Below are positions 8,755-15,936 of a stretch of 19,034 nucleotides of DNA, piece by piece. Positions within the stretch are counted from its first letter, which is position 1, and every line of letters starts with the position of its first letter. The notes under the pieces are model-generated. The model saw only the letters and a list, made by a program, of their open reading frames with translations. It had not been told where the DNA came from and searched no databases. Made by a program: the position numbers and the translations under genes. Source of the stretch: Candidatus Treponema excrementipullorum (GTDB taxonomy: Bacteria > Spirochaetota > Spirochaetia > Treponematales > Treponemataceae); NCBI GenBank assembly GCA_018883625.1, contig JAHLFV010000224.1:1-19034 (forward strand). The letters are read 5' to 3'.

Positions 8755-9438
8755 CTAGTCTTCCCTGTAATGTTTATATCCGGGATGTTTACCCGTTACA
8801 CCGTACTGAGAACGCATACTGATCAAACGATCGATATTTTCTTTGGAAATCTCTTTTTCCCCTCCCAACAGATGGGCAGTCAAACAGATTTTTGCGTTCA
8901 ACTCTAAAGTTTCCATTCGATAATATGCAGTTATAAGATCCGCACCCACAGCCAATGCGCCGTGATTTTCTAACAACATTACGTCATGATGAGGCAAATA
9001 AGGGGTAATTGCATCGGGAACCTCGTAAGTAGAAGGTGTTCCGTAAGGAGTAATAGGAACGGAACCGATGGCGATAACTGTTTCTATCATGCAGTATCTG
9101 TCTAAAGGAACATGAGCCACGGCATATCCTGTTGCTGTAGGTGGGTGAGCATGCACTACGGCTCCCACGTCATCCCGTTGTTCATAACAGCGCAAATGCA
9201 TTTTTATTTCAGAAGAAGGTTTGTATCCGGGAGCTCCTTCCAAAACTTTTCCCTCAGCATCTATTCTTACAATCTTCTCCGGCGTTATAAAAGACTTACT
9301 GATACCGGTAGGGGTAGCAAAAAAAGTTCCGTCGTCCAATTTAACAGAAACATTTCCGTCATTGGCAGCAACCCATCCCAGTTGCCACATTTTGTGGCAG
9401 ACGTCACATATCTGATCTTTTATTTCTTTATAATCCAT
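8755..9438 (-). CDS. fucA: L-fuculose-1-phosphate aldolase (class II)
   Basis: A 227-residue zinc-dependent class II aldolase; E. coli FucA is 215. GNVS is at 28-31 and SSE ends at E77 (catalytic acid/base). Zinc-binding H96 and H98 lie in VHAHP, with H159 in LLENHGA. These are offset by four from E. coli E73, H92, H94 and H155. It cleaves L-fuculose 1-phosphate into dihydroxyacetone phosphate and L-lactaldehyde in the cytosol. It sits 25 bp after fucU and 28 bp before the binding-protein gene, with AAAAGGAGG before ATG. A rhamnulose-1-phosphate aldolase is the main alternative, but the residue register and neighbouring fucI, fucU and fucO favour FucA. Confidence 0.92.
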   Translation of the reverse strand: MDYKEIKDQICDVCHKMWQLGWVAANDGNVSVKLDDGTFFATPTGISKSFITPEKIVRIDAEGKVLEGAPGYKPSSEIKMHLRCYEQRDDVGAVVHAHPPTATGYAVAHVPLDRYCMIETVIAIGSVPITPYGTPSTYEVPDAITPYLPHHDVMLLENHGALAVGADLITAYYRMETLELNAKICLTAHLLGGEKEISKENIDRLISMRSQYGVTGKHPGYKHYRED

Positions 9439-9463
9439 AAATCCTCCTTTTACTTATGCCCTT

Positions 9464-9907
9464 TTATTCAGGTATAACTACGCCTTTTTGCAACATTACG
9501 TTGGCATACAAAGCCATTTCTCCCGTTGCAACTATGGCATAAGCTTTTTTAGCTTCTTCGTAAAAACTGAAACGTTCAATAAAACCTACAGTGTCAGCTC
9601 CCCGATTGTCATGTTTTGCAATAATTTTTTTGTACTCATCCCAAATAGGAGTTTTTACCGTATCTCCGGGAACCAATTCCATCAAAGAAACCGGTTTTTC
9701 TGTGTATGTATCCAAAGGAAAAACCGTCAAAATGGCATCTAGCAAATCACAGCCGGAATGACCGTCACAACGGATAACTTTACAGTCCTTACCCATGGAT
9801 TCAGAAGGAAAATTACCGTCACCGATAACAATCCTATCTCCATGCCCCATTTCGCACAAAACCTTTAACAATTCCGGTGACAAAATAGCAGGGATTCCCT
9901 TTAACAT
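9464..9907 (-). CDS. fucU: L-fucose mutarotase
   Basis: A 147-residue RbsD/FucU-family protein, close to E. coli FucU (140). The N-terminal stretch SPELLKVLCEMGHGDRIVI contains the conserved histidine H22, followed by DGNFPSESMG. The C-terminal ATGEMALYANVMLQKGV matches the family's final motif. It interconverts alpha and beta anomers of L-fucose so that all imported sugar can feed FucI. Its ATG overlaps the end of the kinase gene by seven bases (ATGTTAA), implying translational coupling. The ribosome site AAAGGAG lies inside the kinase gene. Fucose rather than ribose is supported by both sequence and operon. Confidence 0.92.
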   Translation of the reverse strand: MLKGIPAILSPELLKVLCEMGHGDRIVIGDGNFPSESMGKDCKVIRCDGHSGCDLLDAILTVFPLDTYTEKPVSLMELVPGDTVKTPIWDEYKKIIAKHDNRGADTVGFIERFSFYEEAKKAYAIVATGEMALYANVMLQKGVVIPE

Positions 9908-11364
9908 TGAACAACTCCTTTGAACACTTCAAATGCTTTTTCGTAAGCATCAGAGTTTTTATTTTCATACCGAACAATATCCGGCATGGTTTTAACGATT
10001 TCCCTGAATTGTGACATATCTGACAATATACCGGTACTTACCATCTGAATTCCGATATTGCCCAAAACAGCACCTTCCACAGGACCCGCCACAACAGGAA
10101 CACCGCAAGCATCTGCAGTCATACGACAAAGAATTGAACTCTTTGCTCCCCCTCCCACAATATGTACACAGGGATAACGAAGACCGGTTAATTTTTCAAT
10201 CTGATCTTTCACCTTTCTGTAAGTAAAGGCTAAACTTTCCTCAATACAGCGGATTATTTCGCCCTTTGTTTGGGGTACATACTGTCCCGTCTTTTTGCAA
10301 TAATTCTGAATCCGTTCCGGCATCTTTCCGGGAGCAATAAATTCCGGTGAAGTTGGGTCGATAAAACAGGCAAAAGGACGGGCTTCTTCTGCGGCAGCAT
10401 CCAAATCATTGTAAGACACATGTTCGCCTAACAGTTGCCAATGTCGTCGACATTCTTGGATAAGCCAAGTTCCGGTTATGTTACTTAAAAAAGAAATACC
10501 ACCAAAACCGCCTTCATTTGAAAAACCTGCCAACCGAGCCTCTTCGGACACATTTGAAGCCGGACAGTGGGTTCCCATCAAAGCCCAAGTACCGCAACTG
10601 ATAAACAAATAGTCCTCACTCTCCGCGGGAACAGCCGCCATGGCACTCTGTGTATCGTGTCCGGCTACCGAAATCACCGGAACCGACTTGATGCTCAGCT
10701 CCTGACAAATATCTTCCCGAATATGACCACACAGAGTACCCGGCTGAACGATGTCAGTAAACAGATGTTTCGGAATTCCAAGTTTTTCTATAAGACTCCG
10801 AGACCAATCTTTTTTCTTAACATCAAGAAGTTGTGTTGTGGAGGCTTCTGTATATTCACTCTGTTTCTTTCCCGTCAAAAAGTAAGAAAACAAATCCGGC
10901 ATTAACAACATGGTCTCAGCCTGTTGCAAAAGTTCCGGTTGCTCCCGTACTAAATACAGCAATTGATACAGAGTATTTATATCCATAGTCTGTATTCCCG
11001 TTACGGAATACAACTCCTGTTCGGAAATGTACCTTTCCCGAATTTTCGCCATTCCTACGTTGCGTTCATCTCGGTAGTGAACAGGGTTGCTTAACAGATT
11101 TCCTTTTCTATCCAAAAGACCGAAGTCAACACCCCACGTATCTATACCGACGCTTTCGAAAGGAGTGGCAGAAGCTTTTACAAGCCCCTGCTTTACTTCA
11201 TGGAAGAGGCGCAAGACATCCCAATACAAGGTTCCGGCAACTTTGACCGGTTCGTTGGGAAACCGATGTATTTCTTGTTGTATAATTGTTTTTCCGTCAA
11301 ACTTACCCAGCATTGCCCGTCCGCTGGATGCACCGAAATCAAATGCCAGAACCTGGTTTGTCAT
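9901..11364 (-). CDS. RhaB-type FGGY kinase acting as presumed L-fuculokinase
   Basis: A 487-residue FGGY carbohydrate kinase. It occupies the fucK position, between fucI and fucU, yet its sequence is of the rhamnulokinase (RhaB) branch. Examples are FDFGASSGRAML at 9-19, GIDTWGVDFGLLD at 73-85, NTLYQL, LLMPDLFSYFLTGK, AGHDTQSA with catalytic base D237 (same number as E. coli RhaB), GTWALMG, and HIVGGGAKSS plus GPVEGAVLGNIGIQ near the C-terminus. E. coli FucK reads differently at these sites (for example TTFGVDG). It would transfer the ATP gamma-phosphate to O1 of L-fuculose. L-rhamnulose and L-fuculose are closely related 6-deoxyketoses, so substrate crossover is plausible. Start supported by AAAAGGAG before ATG. 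It overlaps fucU by seven bases. Confidence 0.88.
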   Translation of the reverse strand: MTNQVLAFDFGASSGRAMLGKFDGKTIIQQEIHRFPNEPVKVAGTLYWDVLRLFHEVKQGLVKASATPFESVGIDTWGVDFGLLDRKGNLLSNPVHYRDERNVGMAKIRERYISEQELYSVTGIQTMDINTLYQLLYLVREQPELLQQAETMLLMPDLFSYFLTGKKQSEYTEASTTQLLDVKKKDWSRSLIEKLGIPKHLFTDIVQPGTLCGHIREDICQELSIKSVPVISVAGHDTQSAMAAVPAESEDYLFISCGTWALMGTHCPASNVSEEARLAGFSNEGGFGGISFLSNITGTWLIQECRRHWQLLGEHVSYNDLDAAAEEARPFACFIDPTSPEFIAPGKMPERIQNYCKKTGQYVPQTKGEIIRCIEESLAFTYRKVKDQIEKLTGLRYPCVHIVGGGAKSSILCRMTADACGVPVVAGPVEGAVLGNIGIQMVSTGILSDMSQFREIVKTMPDIVRYENKNSDAYEKAFEVFKGVVQC

Positions 11365-11388
11365 ACTCGCTCCTTTTCCGTCAGCTTT

Positions 11389-13194
11389 TTATTTTGAAGT
11401 TCCTTTAAAAAGAGGACCATAAGCAGCACATGCACGATAATCCTGACCTTCTTTATCGGTACCAAAGGCATTCCATGCAGCAGGACGGAAAATATCCTCT
11501 TCCGGTACGTTATGCATACAAACAGGAATACGCAAAATAGAACACAGTGTTATCAAATCTGCACCGATATGACCATAGCTGATAGCACCGTGATTTGCAC
11601 CCCAGTTATTCATCACATCATAAGCTGATTTAAAAGCACCTTTGCCCGTAATACGGGGAGCGAACCATGTACAAGGCCATGTATAATCTGTCCGCTTCCA
11701 TAACTTATCAGAAACTTCTGCCGGTAATTTTACCGTCCAACCTTCGGCAATCTGCATAACAGGGCCTAAACCTTTTACCAAATTCAATCGCATCATGGTT
11801 ACCGGCATTTCGCAATCTGTTAAGAAACGGGAAGAGAATCCACCTCCTCTAAAGTAACCGTAATCTGCGGCATTCCATGTGGTTGCTTTCAAACAAGTGT
11901 CACAGTCAGCTTCTGTCATCTCCCAGAACGGTTTCATGACACTGTTACCGGCAGCATCTTTTGCACCGCCACAGGCATCTATACAAGCTGCACCGGAGTT
12001 GATCAAATGGATAAATCCACCGGCATCTTTCGCTTTACCTTCTATAGTATAGCCTGTTGCCTTTTTAACGGCATCTTCACTCCAGTAGGTACGGACATCG
12101 GCAAAAATCTGAGCTCTGTTTGTCAACAACTTTCCAAACAACATGGAAGTACCGTTAAGGGTATCATTTTCCGTTGCCATAACATAGGTTTCACGGGGGC
12201 CTTCCCAGTCAAAAGATGAGTTAAGCATAGATTCAGGGAAGTCGCAGTTAGGATAGAAATCTGTCCACTGACGCTGACCTTGGAAACCACCGGCAATAGC
12301 GTTATGTCCCAAACGCTCTTCTTCGCAACCGGCAGGTAAGTTGGGATTTCCGTTGTACAAATCTTTAATGATACACATCATCTTAACGATAAATTCCCAG
12401 TCTTTATCTTTTTCTTCTTTTGTCTTTTGTACATTGGCAGGATTTTTGTCAAAACCTTCGGGACAGTGAGCCCGAGTCCAAGCGAGAGCTTTTTCGAATT
12501 CTGCCTTATCGTATATACCGTTTTCCATACGACGGATAATTTCTACTTCGTCTACAGATTCTACGCGCATTCCCAAATATTCTTCAAAAAACTCAGGAGA
12601 AATAATTGAACCTGCAATACCCATACAGATTGAACCGATTTGAAGATATGATTTGCCCCTCATAGTAGCTGCGGCAATGGCTGCTCTACCGAAACGAAGC
12701 AATTTCTCCTTTACATCTTCTGGAATTTCAGTTGCATCCGCATCCTGAACATCGTGACCGTAAATACCGAATGCAGGTAATCCTTTTTGTGCATGACCGG
12801 CCAAAACTGCTGCCAAATACACAGCGCCAGGTCTTTCTGTACCGTTAAATCCCCACACACCTTTTATAGTCAGAGGATCCATATCCATGGTTTCGGAACC
12901 GTAACACCAACAGGGAGTAACAGTCAGTGTTATGGAAACATTTTCTTTCTTGAATTTATCAGCACAGGCGGCTGCCTCAGGAACACGCCCTATTGTAGAA
13001 TCGGCAATAACAACTTTTACCGGTTCCCCGTTAGAATACCGCAAATTTTCCGTAAAAAGTTTTGCTGCACTCTTTGCCATATTCATTGTCTGCTCTTCCA
13101 GAGATTCCCGAACATGCAGACTACCCTGTCTACCATCAATAGTAGGACGAATACCGATTACCGGATAATCACCAATAAGACGACTCTTTGCCAT
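11389..13194 (-). CDS. fucI: L-fucose isomerase
   Basis: A 601-residue protein, slightly longer than E. coli FucI (591), and first gene of the operon. The N-terminus IGDYPVIGIRPTIDGRQGSL and GVWGFNGTERPGAVYLAAV are characteristic. Manganese ligands are visible as E342 in MATENDTLNG, D366 in IFADVRTYW, and H535 in WGANHGAISYGH, matching E. coli E337, D361 and H528. It interconverts L-fucose and L-fuculose in the cytosol as a homohexamer in known members; D-arabinose is a common side substrate. AAAGGAG lies five bases before ATG. The divergent AraC-type gene begins 206 bp upstream. The gene is intact, with no truncation or frameshift. Confidence 0.95.
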   Translation of the reverse strand: MAKSRLIGDYPVIGIRPTIDGRQGSLHVRESLEEQTMNMAKSAAKLFTENLRYSNGEPVKVVIADSTIGRVPEAAACADKFKKENVSITLTVTPCWCYGSETMDMDPLTIKGVWGFNGTERPGAVYLAAVLAGHAQKGLPAFGIYGHDVQDADATEIPEDVKEKLLRFGRAAIAAATMRGKSYLQIGSICMGIAGSIISPEFFEEYLGMRVESVDEVEIIRRMENGIYDKAEFEKALAWTRAHCPEGFDKNPANVQKTKEEKDKDWEFIVKMMCIIKDLYNGNPNLPAGCEEERLGHNAIAGGFQGQRQWTDFYPNCDFPESMLNSSFDWEGPRETYVMATENDTLNGTSMLFGKLLTNRAQIFADVRTYWSEDAVKKATGYTIEGKAKDAGGFIHLINSGAACIDACGGAKDAAGNSVMKPFWEMTEADCDTCLKATTWNAADYGYFRGGGFSSRFLTDCEMPVTMMRLNLVKGLGPVMQIAEGWTVKLPAEVSDKLWKRTDYTWPCTWFAPRITGKGAFKSAYDVMNNWGANHGAISYGHIGADLITLCSILRIPVCMHNVPEEDIFRPAAWNAFGTDKEGQDYRACAAYGPLFKGTSK

Positions 13195-13261
13195 ATATAC
13201 TCCTTTACAGAATCAAAGATTTCTCTCTTTTCTTTACAATCATGATGTACCCAGTTTTATA

Positions 13262-13286
13262 TTTCATGTATTATAAAAATATGAAA
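13262..13286. promoter_or_regulatory. Candidate fucose-operon promoter and operator
   Basis: The 206-bp gap between fucI and the araC-like gene is strongly AT-rich. On the minus strand a perfect TATAAT occupies 13275-13270, with no recognisable -35 at the right distance, as expected for an activator-dependent promoter. It is flanked by an inverted repeat, TTTCAT at 13262-13267 and ATGAAA at 13281-13286. The repeat extends outward as TTTATATTTCAT against the complement of ATGAAAAAATATAAA. Such a dyad over the -10 could be a regulator site. I see no convincing promoter for the araC-like gene on the plus strand. Confidence 0.35.
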
Positions 13287-13400
13287 AAATATAAATATTT
13301 TACGATTTGACTACTATTATAAAAAACAAAAAGCTGATATAAAACTTTTAGAGAGACATTAAGGGATTTTTTTGTAAAACCGAGAGGAGAAAAAAGCAAA

Positions 13401-14270
13401 ATGTATCATTGGTATTATTTTGAAAACATCAGACGAGGTAGTTATCAGTTCCCTATTGAGTTTTATCATGTAACAGAAGAGCATCCGCGATATATTATGC
13501 CCTACCACTGGCATCCCGAAATAGAAATAATTGTCGTTCATCAAGGAAAATTAACCACATCTGTTGACAACAAACGCTACGAATTACAATCGGCAGATAT
13601 TTTATATATACCTCCTAATGCCGTCCACGGAGCCATTCCATACGATTGCGTATATGAATGTGTTGTGTGCGATTTAATGGCCTTTTTGCAAAATAACACT
13701 TTTTTCAGTTCTTACGTAGGCTTGTTTTTCGGCGACAAAAAAATACGATCTTGTTACAGCAGAGAAGATACAGACATAGCCCAAACCATAACGCGACTTT
13801 TTCAGACAATGAAAAACCGTTCTGACGGATGGCAAATCTTGACAATCGGGTGTTTATTGCAATTTTTGGGAATCGTATCCGAACATAATTATTTTGAAAG
13901 CGAGAATGAAAGCAAAAACAAGACCATGAAAAATTGTGCAAACATCAATCGGTTTCAAAACGTATTTAAACTTATCAGAAGTAACTATGCTCACGAAATA
14001 ACACTGGAAGATATGGCTGCACAAGTACATATGTCCCCCAATTATTTTTGTCAGGTATTCAAAGAAATTACCCACTATTCCCCTATGGAATATTTGATAA
14101 ACTACCGTGTTGAGTGTTCAAAATATTTACTTTGTGTAAAAAATACTTCTGTTTCAGAAGCTGCCTTTCTTTCAGGATTTAACAGTTGTGCCTACTATAT
14201 AAAGGTGTTTAAAGACATCACCGGTTTAACTCCAAACAAATATAAAAAAGAACATATAATAAATTCGTAG
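13401..14270 (+). CDS. AraC-family transcriptional regulator, presumed fucose-responsive
   Basis: A 289-residue protein with an N-terminal cupin sensor (YHWHPEIEIIVVHQG near 35-50, then ADILYIPPNAVHG) and a C-terminal AraC DNA-binding domain with two helix-turn-helix units. The first is ITLEDMAAQVHMSPNYFCQV and the second SVSEAAFLSGFNSCAYYIKV, followed by the family signature FKDITGLTPNKYKK. The ATG is preceded by GAGAGGAG at a rather long spacing of 11 bases. It is transcribed divergently from fucI, the usual layout for a local activator that binds the inducing sugar. Regulation of the fucose genes is inferred from position only. No plus-strand terminator with a T tract follows; the hairpin at 14340-14359 faces the other way. 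Confidence 0.88.
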   Translation: MYHWYYFENIRRGSYQFPIEFYHVTEEHPRYIMPYHWHPEIEIIVVHQGKLTTSVDNKRYELQSADILYIPPNAVHGAIPYDCVYECVVCDLMAFLQNNTFFSSYVGLFFGDKKIRSCYSREDTDIAQTITRLFQTMKNRSDGWQILTIGCLLQFLGIVSEHNYFESENESKNKTMKNCANINRFQNVFKLIRSNYAHEITLEDMAAQVHMSPNYFCQVFKEITHYSPMEYLINYRVECSKYLLCVKNTSVSEAAFLSGFNSCAYYIKVFKDITGLTPNKYKKEHIINS

Positions 14271-14332
14271 ATGAGGTACATTCTTAACTATGGAATCTTT
14301 TATAACTCGTTTATACGAAAGAGCTATTGGTT

Positions 14333-14360
14333 AAAAAAAAGACACTCTTTCGAGTGTCTC
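14333..14360 (-). terminator. Terminator of the truncated tRNA gene
   Basis: AGACACTC and GAGTGTCT form an 8-bp stem with the tetraloop between them. On the minus strand it is followed by eight T residues (14340-14333). It begins a few bases after the tRNA 3' end, so it is the original terminator of that tRNA and marks this side as the host side of the junction. Confidence 0.85.
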
Positions 14361-14364
14361 AATC

Positions 14365-14406
14365 TAGCAGGGACAGGACTTGAACCTGCGACCTCCGGGT
14401 TATGAG
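14365..14406 (-). tRNA. 3' half of an initiator-type tRNA-Met(CAU), 5' half missing
   Basis: Read on the minus strand, 42 bases match a tRNA from the anticodon loop CTCATAA (anticodon CAT at 14404-14402) to the discriminator A. This includes CCCGG of the anticodon stem, the variable loop AGGTC, the T arm GCAGG-TTCAAGT-CCTGT, and the acceptor strand CCCTGCT. Three consecutive C residues after the loop and GGAGGTCGCAGG are typical of initiator tRNAs. The preceding bases (GAGCCT instead of the required CCGGG or CGGG) cannot form the anticodon stem, and no D arm follows. CCA is not encoded. This is a remnant ending exactly in the anticodon loop, as left by tyrosine-recombinase integration into a tRNA gene. 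The intact copy would be at the far end of the element, outside the window. Confidence 0.8.
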
Positions 14407-14437
14407 AGGCTCAAAAAGCCTATCAAGCTATCTCATA
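14400..14437. other. Candidate attachment-site junction with nested hairpins
   Basis: TATGAGA at 14401-14407 recurs inverted as TCTCATA at 14431-14437. Between them AGGCT and AGCCT (14407-14411, 14417-14421) form a second small stem. The left copy is the tRNA anticodon loop itself. Repeats at a tRNA boundary fit a recombinase binding region, although the 23-bp gap between the copies is longer than the 6-8 bp overlap of a simple core site. The exact crossover cannot be placed without the other end. Confidence 0.4.
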
Positions 14438-14445
14438 TCAGTTTA

Positions 14446-14713
14446 AGCTGTTTCAGATTTTCTTATTATACAATAAAAAGTAGAATTAGGCAATTCAGAA
14501 AACTTCAAAAAATTGCAGAAAATTTCAAAATCTGCTCAAAATTTCTGCTCAATATCTGCGACTATCGGGATGAAAACTAGGAGGCTGCACGCTCAAATAT
14601 TAAAGAAATTTCCGTAATTTAAACATATACAGAGAACATAAACTTGGAAGAAACAAGGTAACCGAATAGCGTTTTTTCTGTTGCACGCTGATTTGCATGT
14701 ACTAAAATTATTT
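14446..14713. other. AT-rich non-coding end of the inferred element
   Basis: No gene is supported here on either strand and no integrase remnant could be recognised. The stretch holds the outward promoter and direct repeats TCTGCTCAA at 14531-14539 and 14544-14552 (13-bp period), with a third partial copy TCTGCG at 14555. Short direct repeats beside an attachment site resemble recombinase arm-binding sites. TGCACGCT also occurs twice, near 14585 and 14682. Confidence 0.4.
14465..14493 (-). promoter_or_regulatory. Strong outward-facing sigma-70 promoter next to the junction
   Basis: On the minus strand TTGCCT (14493-14488) and a perfect TATAAT (14470-14465) are exactly 17 bp apart. Transcription would start near 14458 and run through the junction, the tRNA half and its terminator, giving an RNA of about 125 bases. 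It points out of the inferred element into the host flank. Confidence 0.55.
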
Positions 14714-15187
14714 CTATTTGTCTTCTATATGCCGGTACTTCTCACCGATAGTACCATCGTCAAGGTATCGGTACCGTTCCCCGGTTGCCCGTCCTGCCGG
14801 GGTATATTGAATACCTGTATTGTATGTATTGGTAAAACCTCCGCTGGAATATACTGGCGATTCCTTCACCACATCAAAGCCCAAGCCATCGTACAAAGTA
14901 CGCAAGGTAGCAGCATTATTGTCTTGTACCAAAGCACGCCGTCCCAAAGGGTCGTAGCCGTAACGTGCAGACGCTATGGTTTTAGCTTCATCATCGATGA
15001 CCAGTGAGCGAACCATACGGTTCTGCGGGTTGTACTCATAAATGGCGGTCTTGACTGCCCCCGCCTCCTCCAGCAGGTTGCCGTTGCTGTCATACCGGTA
15101 GGTCACGGCCGCCCTGCCGTTTGCACCGCTGGACACCAGCCGGTTCTCGGCATCGTAGCTGTAGCGGAGTGTTCCCGTCGCTCCCAT
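14714..15187 (-). pseudogene. YD-repeat/Rhs-core fragment, truncated at both ends
   Basis: A 157-codon frame encodes YD repeats (YSYDAENRLVSS, YRYDSNGNLLEEAG) and then core sequence nearly identical to the YD core at 15929-17332 (RMVRSLVIDDEAKTIASARY, LYDGLGFDVVKESPVY, GERYRYLDDGT). Homology stops abruptly after the residues RHIED, where a stop codon follows within one codon. The other copies continue for another 130 residues to the DPVNYVDLWGL junction. It therefore lacks both the secretion/N-terminal part and any toxin tip. An in-frame TGA lies just upstream of the ATG, with only GAGG as a weak ribosome site. It is most likely a silent recombination remnant or donor. Confidence 0.8.
14718..15175. 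repeat. YD-core direct repeat, copy 3
   Basis: It aligns co-linearly with 16809-17265. The runs at 14937-14995 (59 bases) and 14749-14796 (48 bases) are exactly shared with that copy. The left end of the repeat is a sharp breakpoint within the core. Confidence 0.85.
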
Positions 15188-15195
15188 AGCCTCAA

Positions 15196-15597
15196 TTATA
15201 TTTCAGTTTTTACCACTTTGCATAAAATACATCCATATGCCCCAAAACTTGTAGATACTATCACTAATGATAACTCTCCTTTTTCTATGCTTGATATTTT
15301 CTCTTGAATCCAAGGCTCTCCATGTTGATTGGATTCAATATTCAGCAAAAAAAACAAGTCATTCTTGTCTCGTAAATCTAGTGACTCCGCAGTAATTATT
15401 TCAATATCAAGTATGATATTTCCCAAAGAAAAATCACAAAATCTACATTCAATCACATCAAAAAAGTAGAGAAAACGCTTATTGACAAAACCATCTTCAC
15501 ATACAATCAGTTTTAAGGTTTGCTCGCCACAAATTTCAATACCCATCAAAAGATTATCATGGAAAGAGTCAGTTGAAAGAAATTTATCAAGACACAT
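15196..15597 (-). CDS. Small soluble protein, putative orphan immunity protein
   Basis: A 133-residue protein with no signal peptide or membrane segment. It looks rich in beta strands (LLMGIEI, LKLIVCEDG, NIILDIEII, ELSLVIVSTSFG) with an acidic middle, like many single-domain immunity proteins of polymorphic toxin loci. I do not recognise a named family. ATG at 15597 is preceded by AAAAGGAG, but 13 bases away, so initiation may be weak. The YD fragment at 14714 starts eight bases after its stop. No toxin tip lies directly upstream; the gene before it is another putative immunity gene, 69 bp away. It thus appears to be an orphan whose toxin has been lost, or a second protector for tip 2. The base composition is AT-rich like the other small genes here. 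Confidence 0.55.
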   Translation of the reverse strand: MCLDKFLSTDSFHDNLLMGIEICGEQTLKLIVCEDGFVNKRFLYFFDVIECRFCDFSLGNIILDIEIITAESLDLRDKNDLFFLLNIESNQHGEPWIQEKISSIEKGELSLVIVSTSFGAYGCILCKVVKTEI

Positions 15598-15666
15598 TAC
15601 GGCAAAGGTTCTCCTTTTTGCTGATTTATTTGACTTGGCTCATCTCCATACTTATACCACAAGAAA

Positions 15667-15936
15667 CTAAAAGAAGCGGAGAGCAACCGCAGATACTCCC
15701 ATAATCGTGAAAAATACTAGAAGTCTTTTCCAGTATTTTGCAGGAACTAAACCATATACCTCATAAGGAAATCCTTCTCGTATATCGTGATCCTTCACAG
15801 TTCTGTTTCTCCAATATTGATACTTATTGAGTGTATTGTCATATTGTTCACGTCCAACTTTGAGTCCCTGTAATATTGTAATGAAACATGCTATCAGACC
15901 GAAAATAAAAATAATAATACAACATATTTCAATCAT
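15667..15936 (-). CDS. Two-helix membrane protein, putative immunity protein for toxin tip 2
   Basis: An 89-residue protein with a hydrophobic N-terminal helix (CCIIIFIFGLIACFITIL) and a C-terminal one (LLVFFTIMGVSAVAL) around a charged middle (VGREQYDNTLNKYQYWRNR). The frame is open to 15981, but the ATG at 15936 is preferred. It overlaps the stop of the YD protein by eight bases, the typical coupling of a toxin and its immunity gene, and GGGAAG lies just upstream. An inner-membrane immunity protein suggests that tip 2 acts on the membrane. I know no family match; the role is inferred from position and topology. Confidence 0.6.
   Translation of the reverse strand: MIEICCIIIFIFGLIACFITILQGLKVGREQYDNTLNKYQYWRNRTVKDHDIREGFPYEVYGLVPAKYWKRLLVFFTIMGVSAVALRFF

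Noticed and set aside
12787..13245. 152-codon plus-strand frame opposite the start of fucI
   Set aside because: Antisense shadow; fucI is intact with catalytic residues in place.
13195..13400. Riboswitch in the fucI leader
   Set aside because: The leader is short and AT-rich without conserved structured motifs I recognise; a divergent AraC-type regulator explains control better.
14365..14440. Complete functional tRNA-Met
   Set aside because: The bases before the anticodon loop do not pair with CCCGG and no D arm or acceptor 5' strand is present.
14380..14580. 66-codon plus-strand frame beginning in the tRNA half
   Set aside because: Its first residues are a translation of the complement of the tRNA (a common artefact); the rest has no recognisable pattern.
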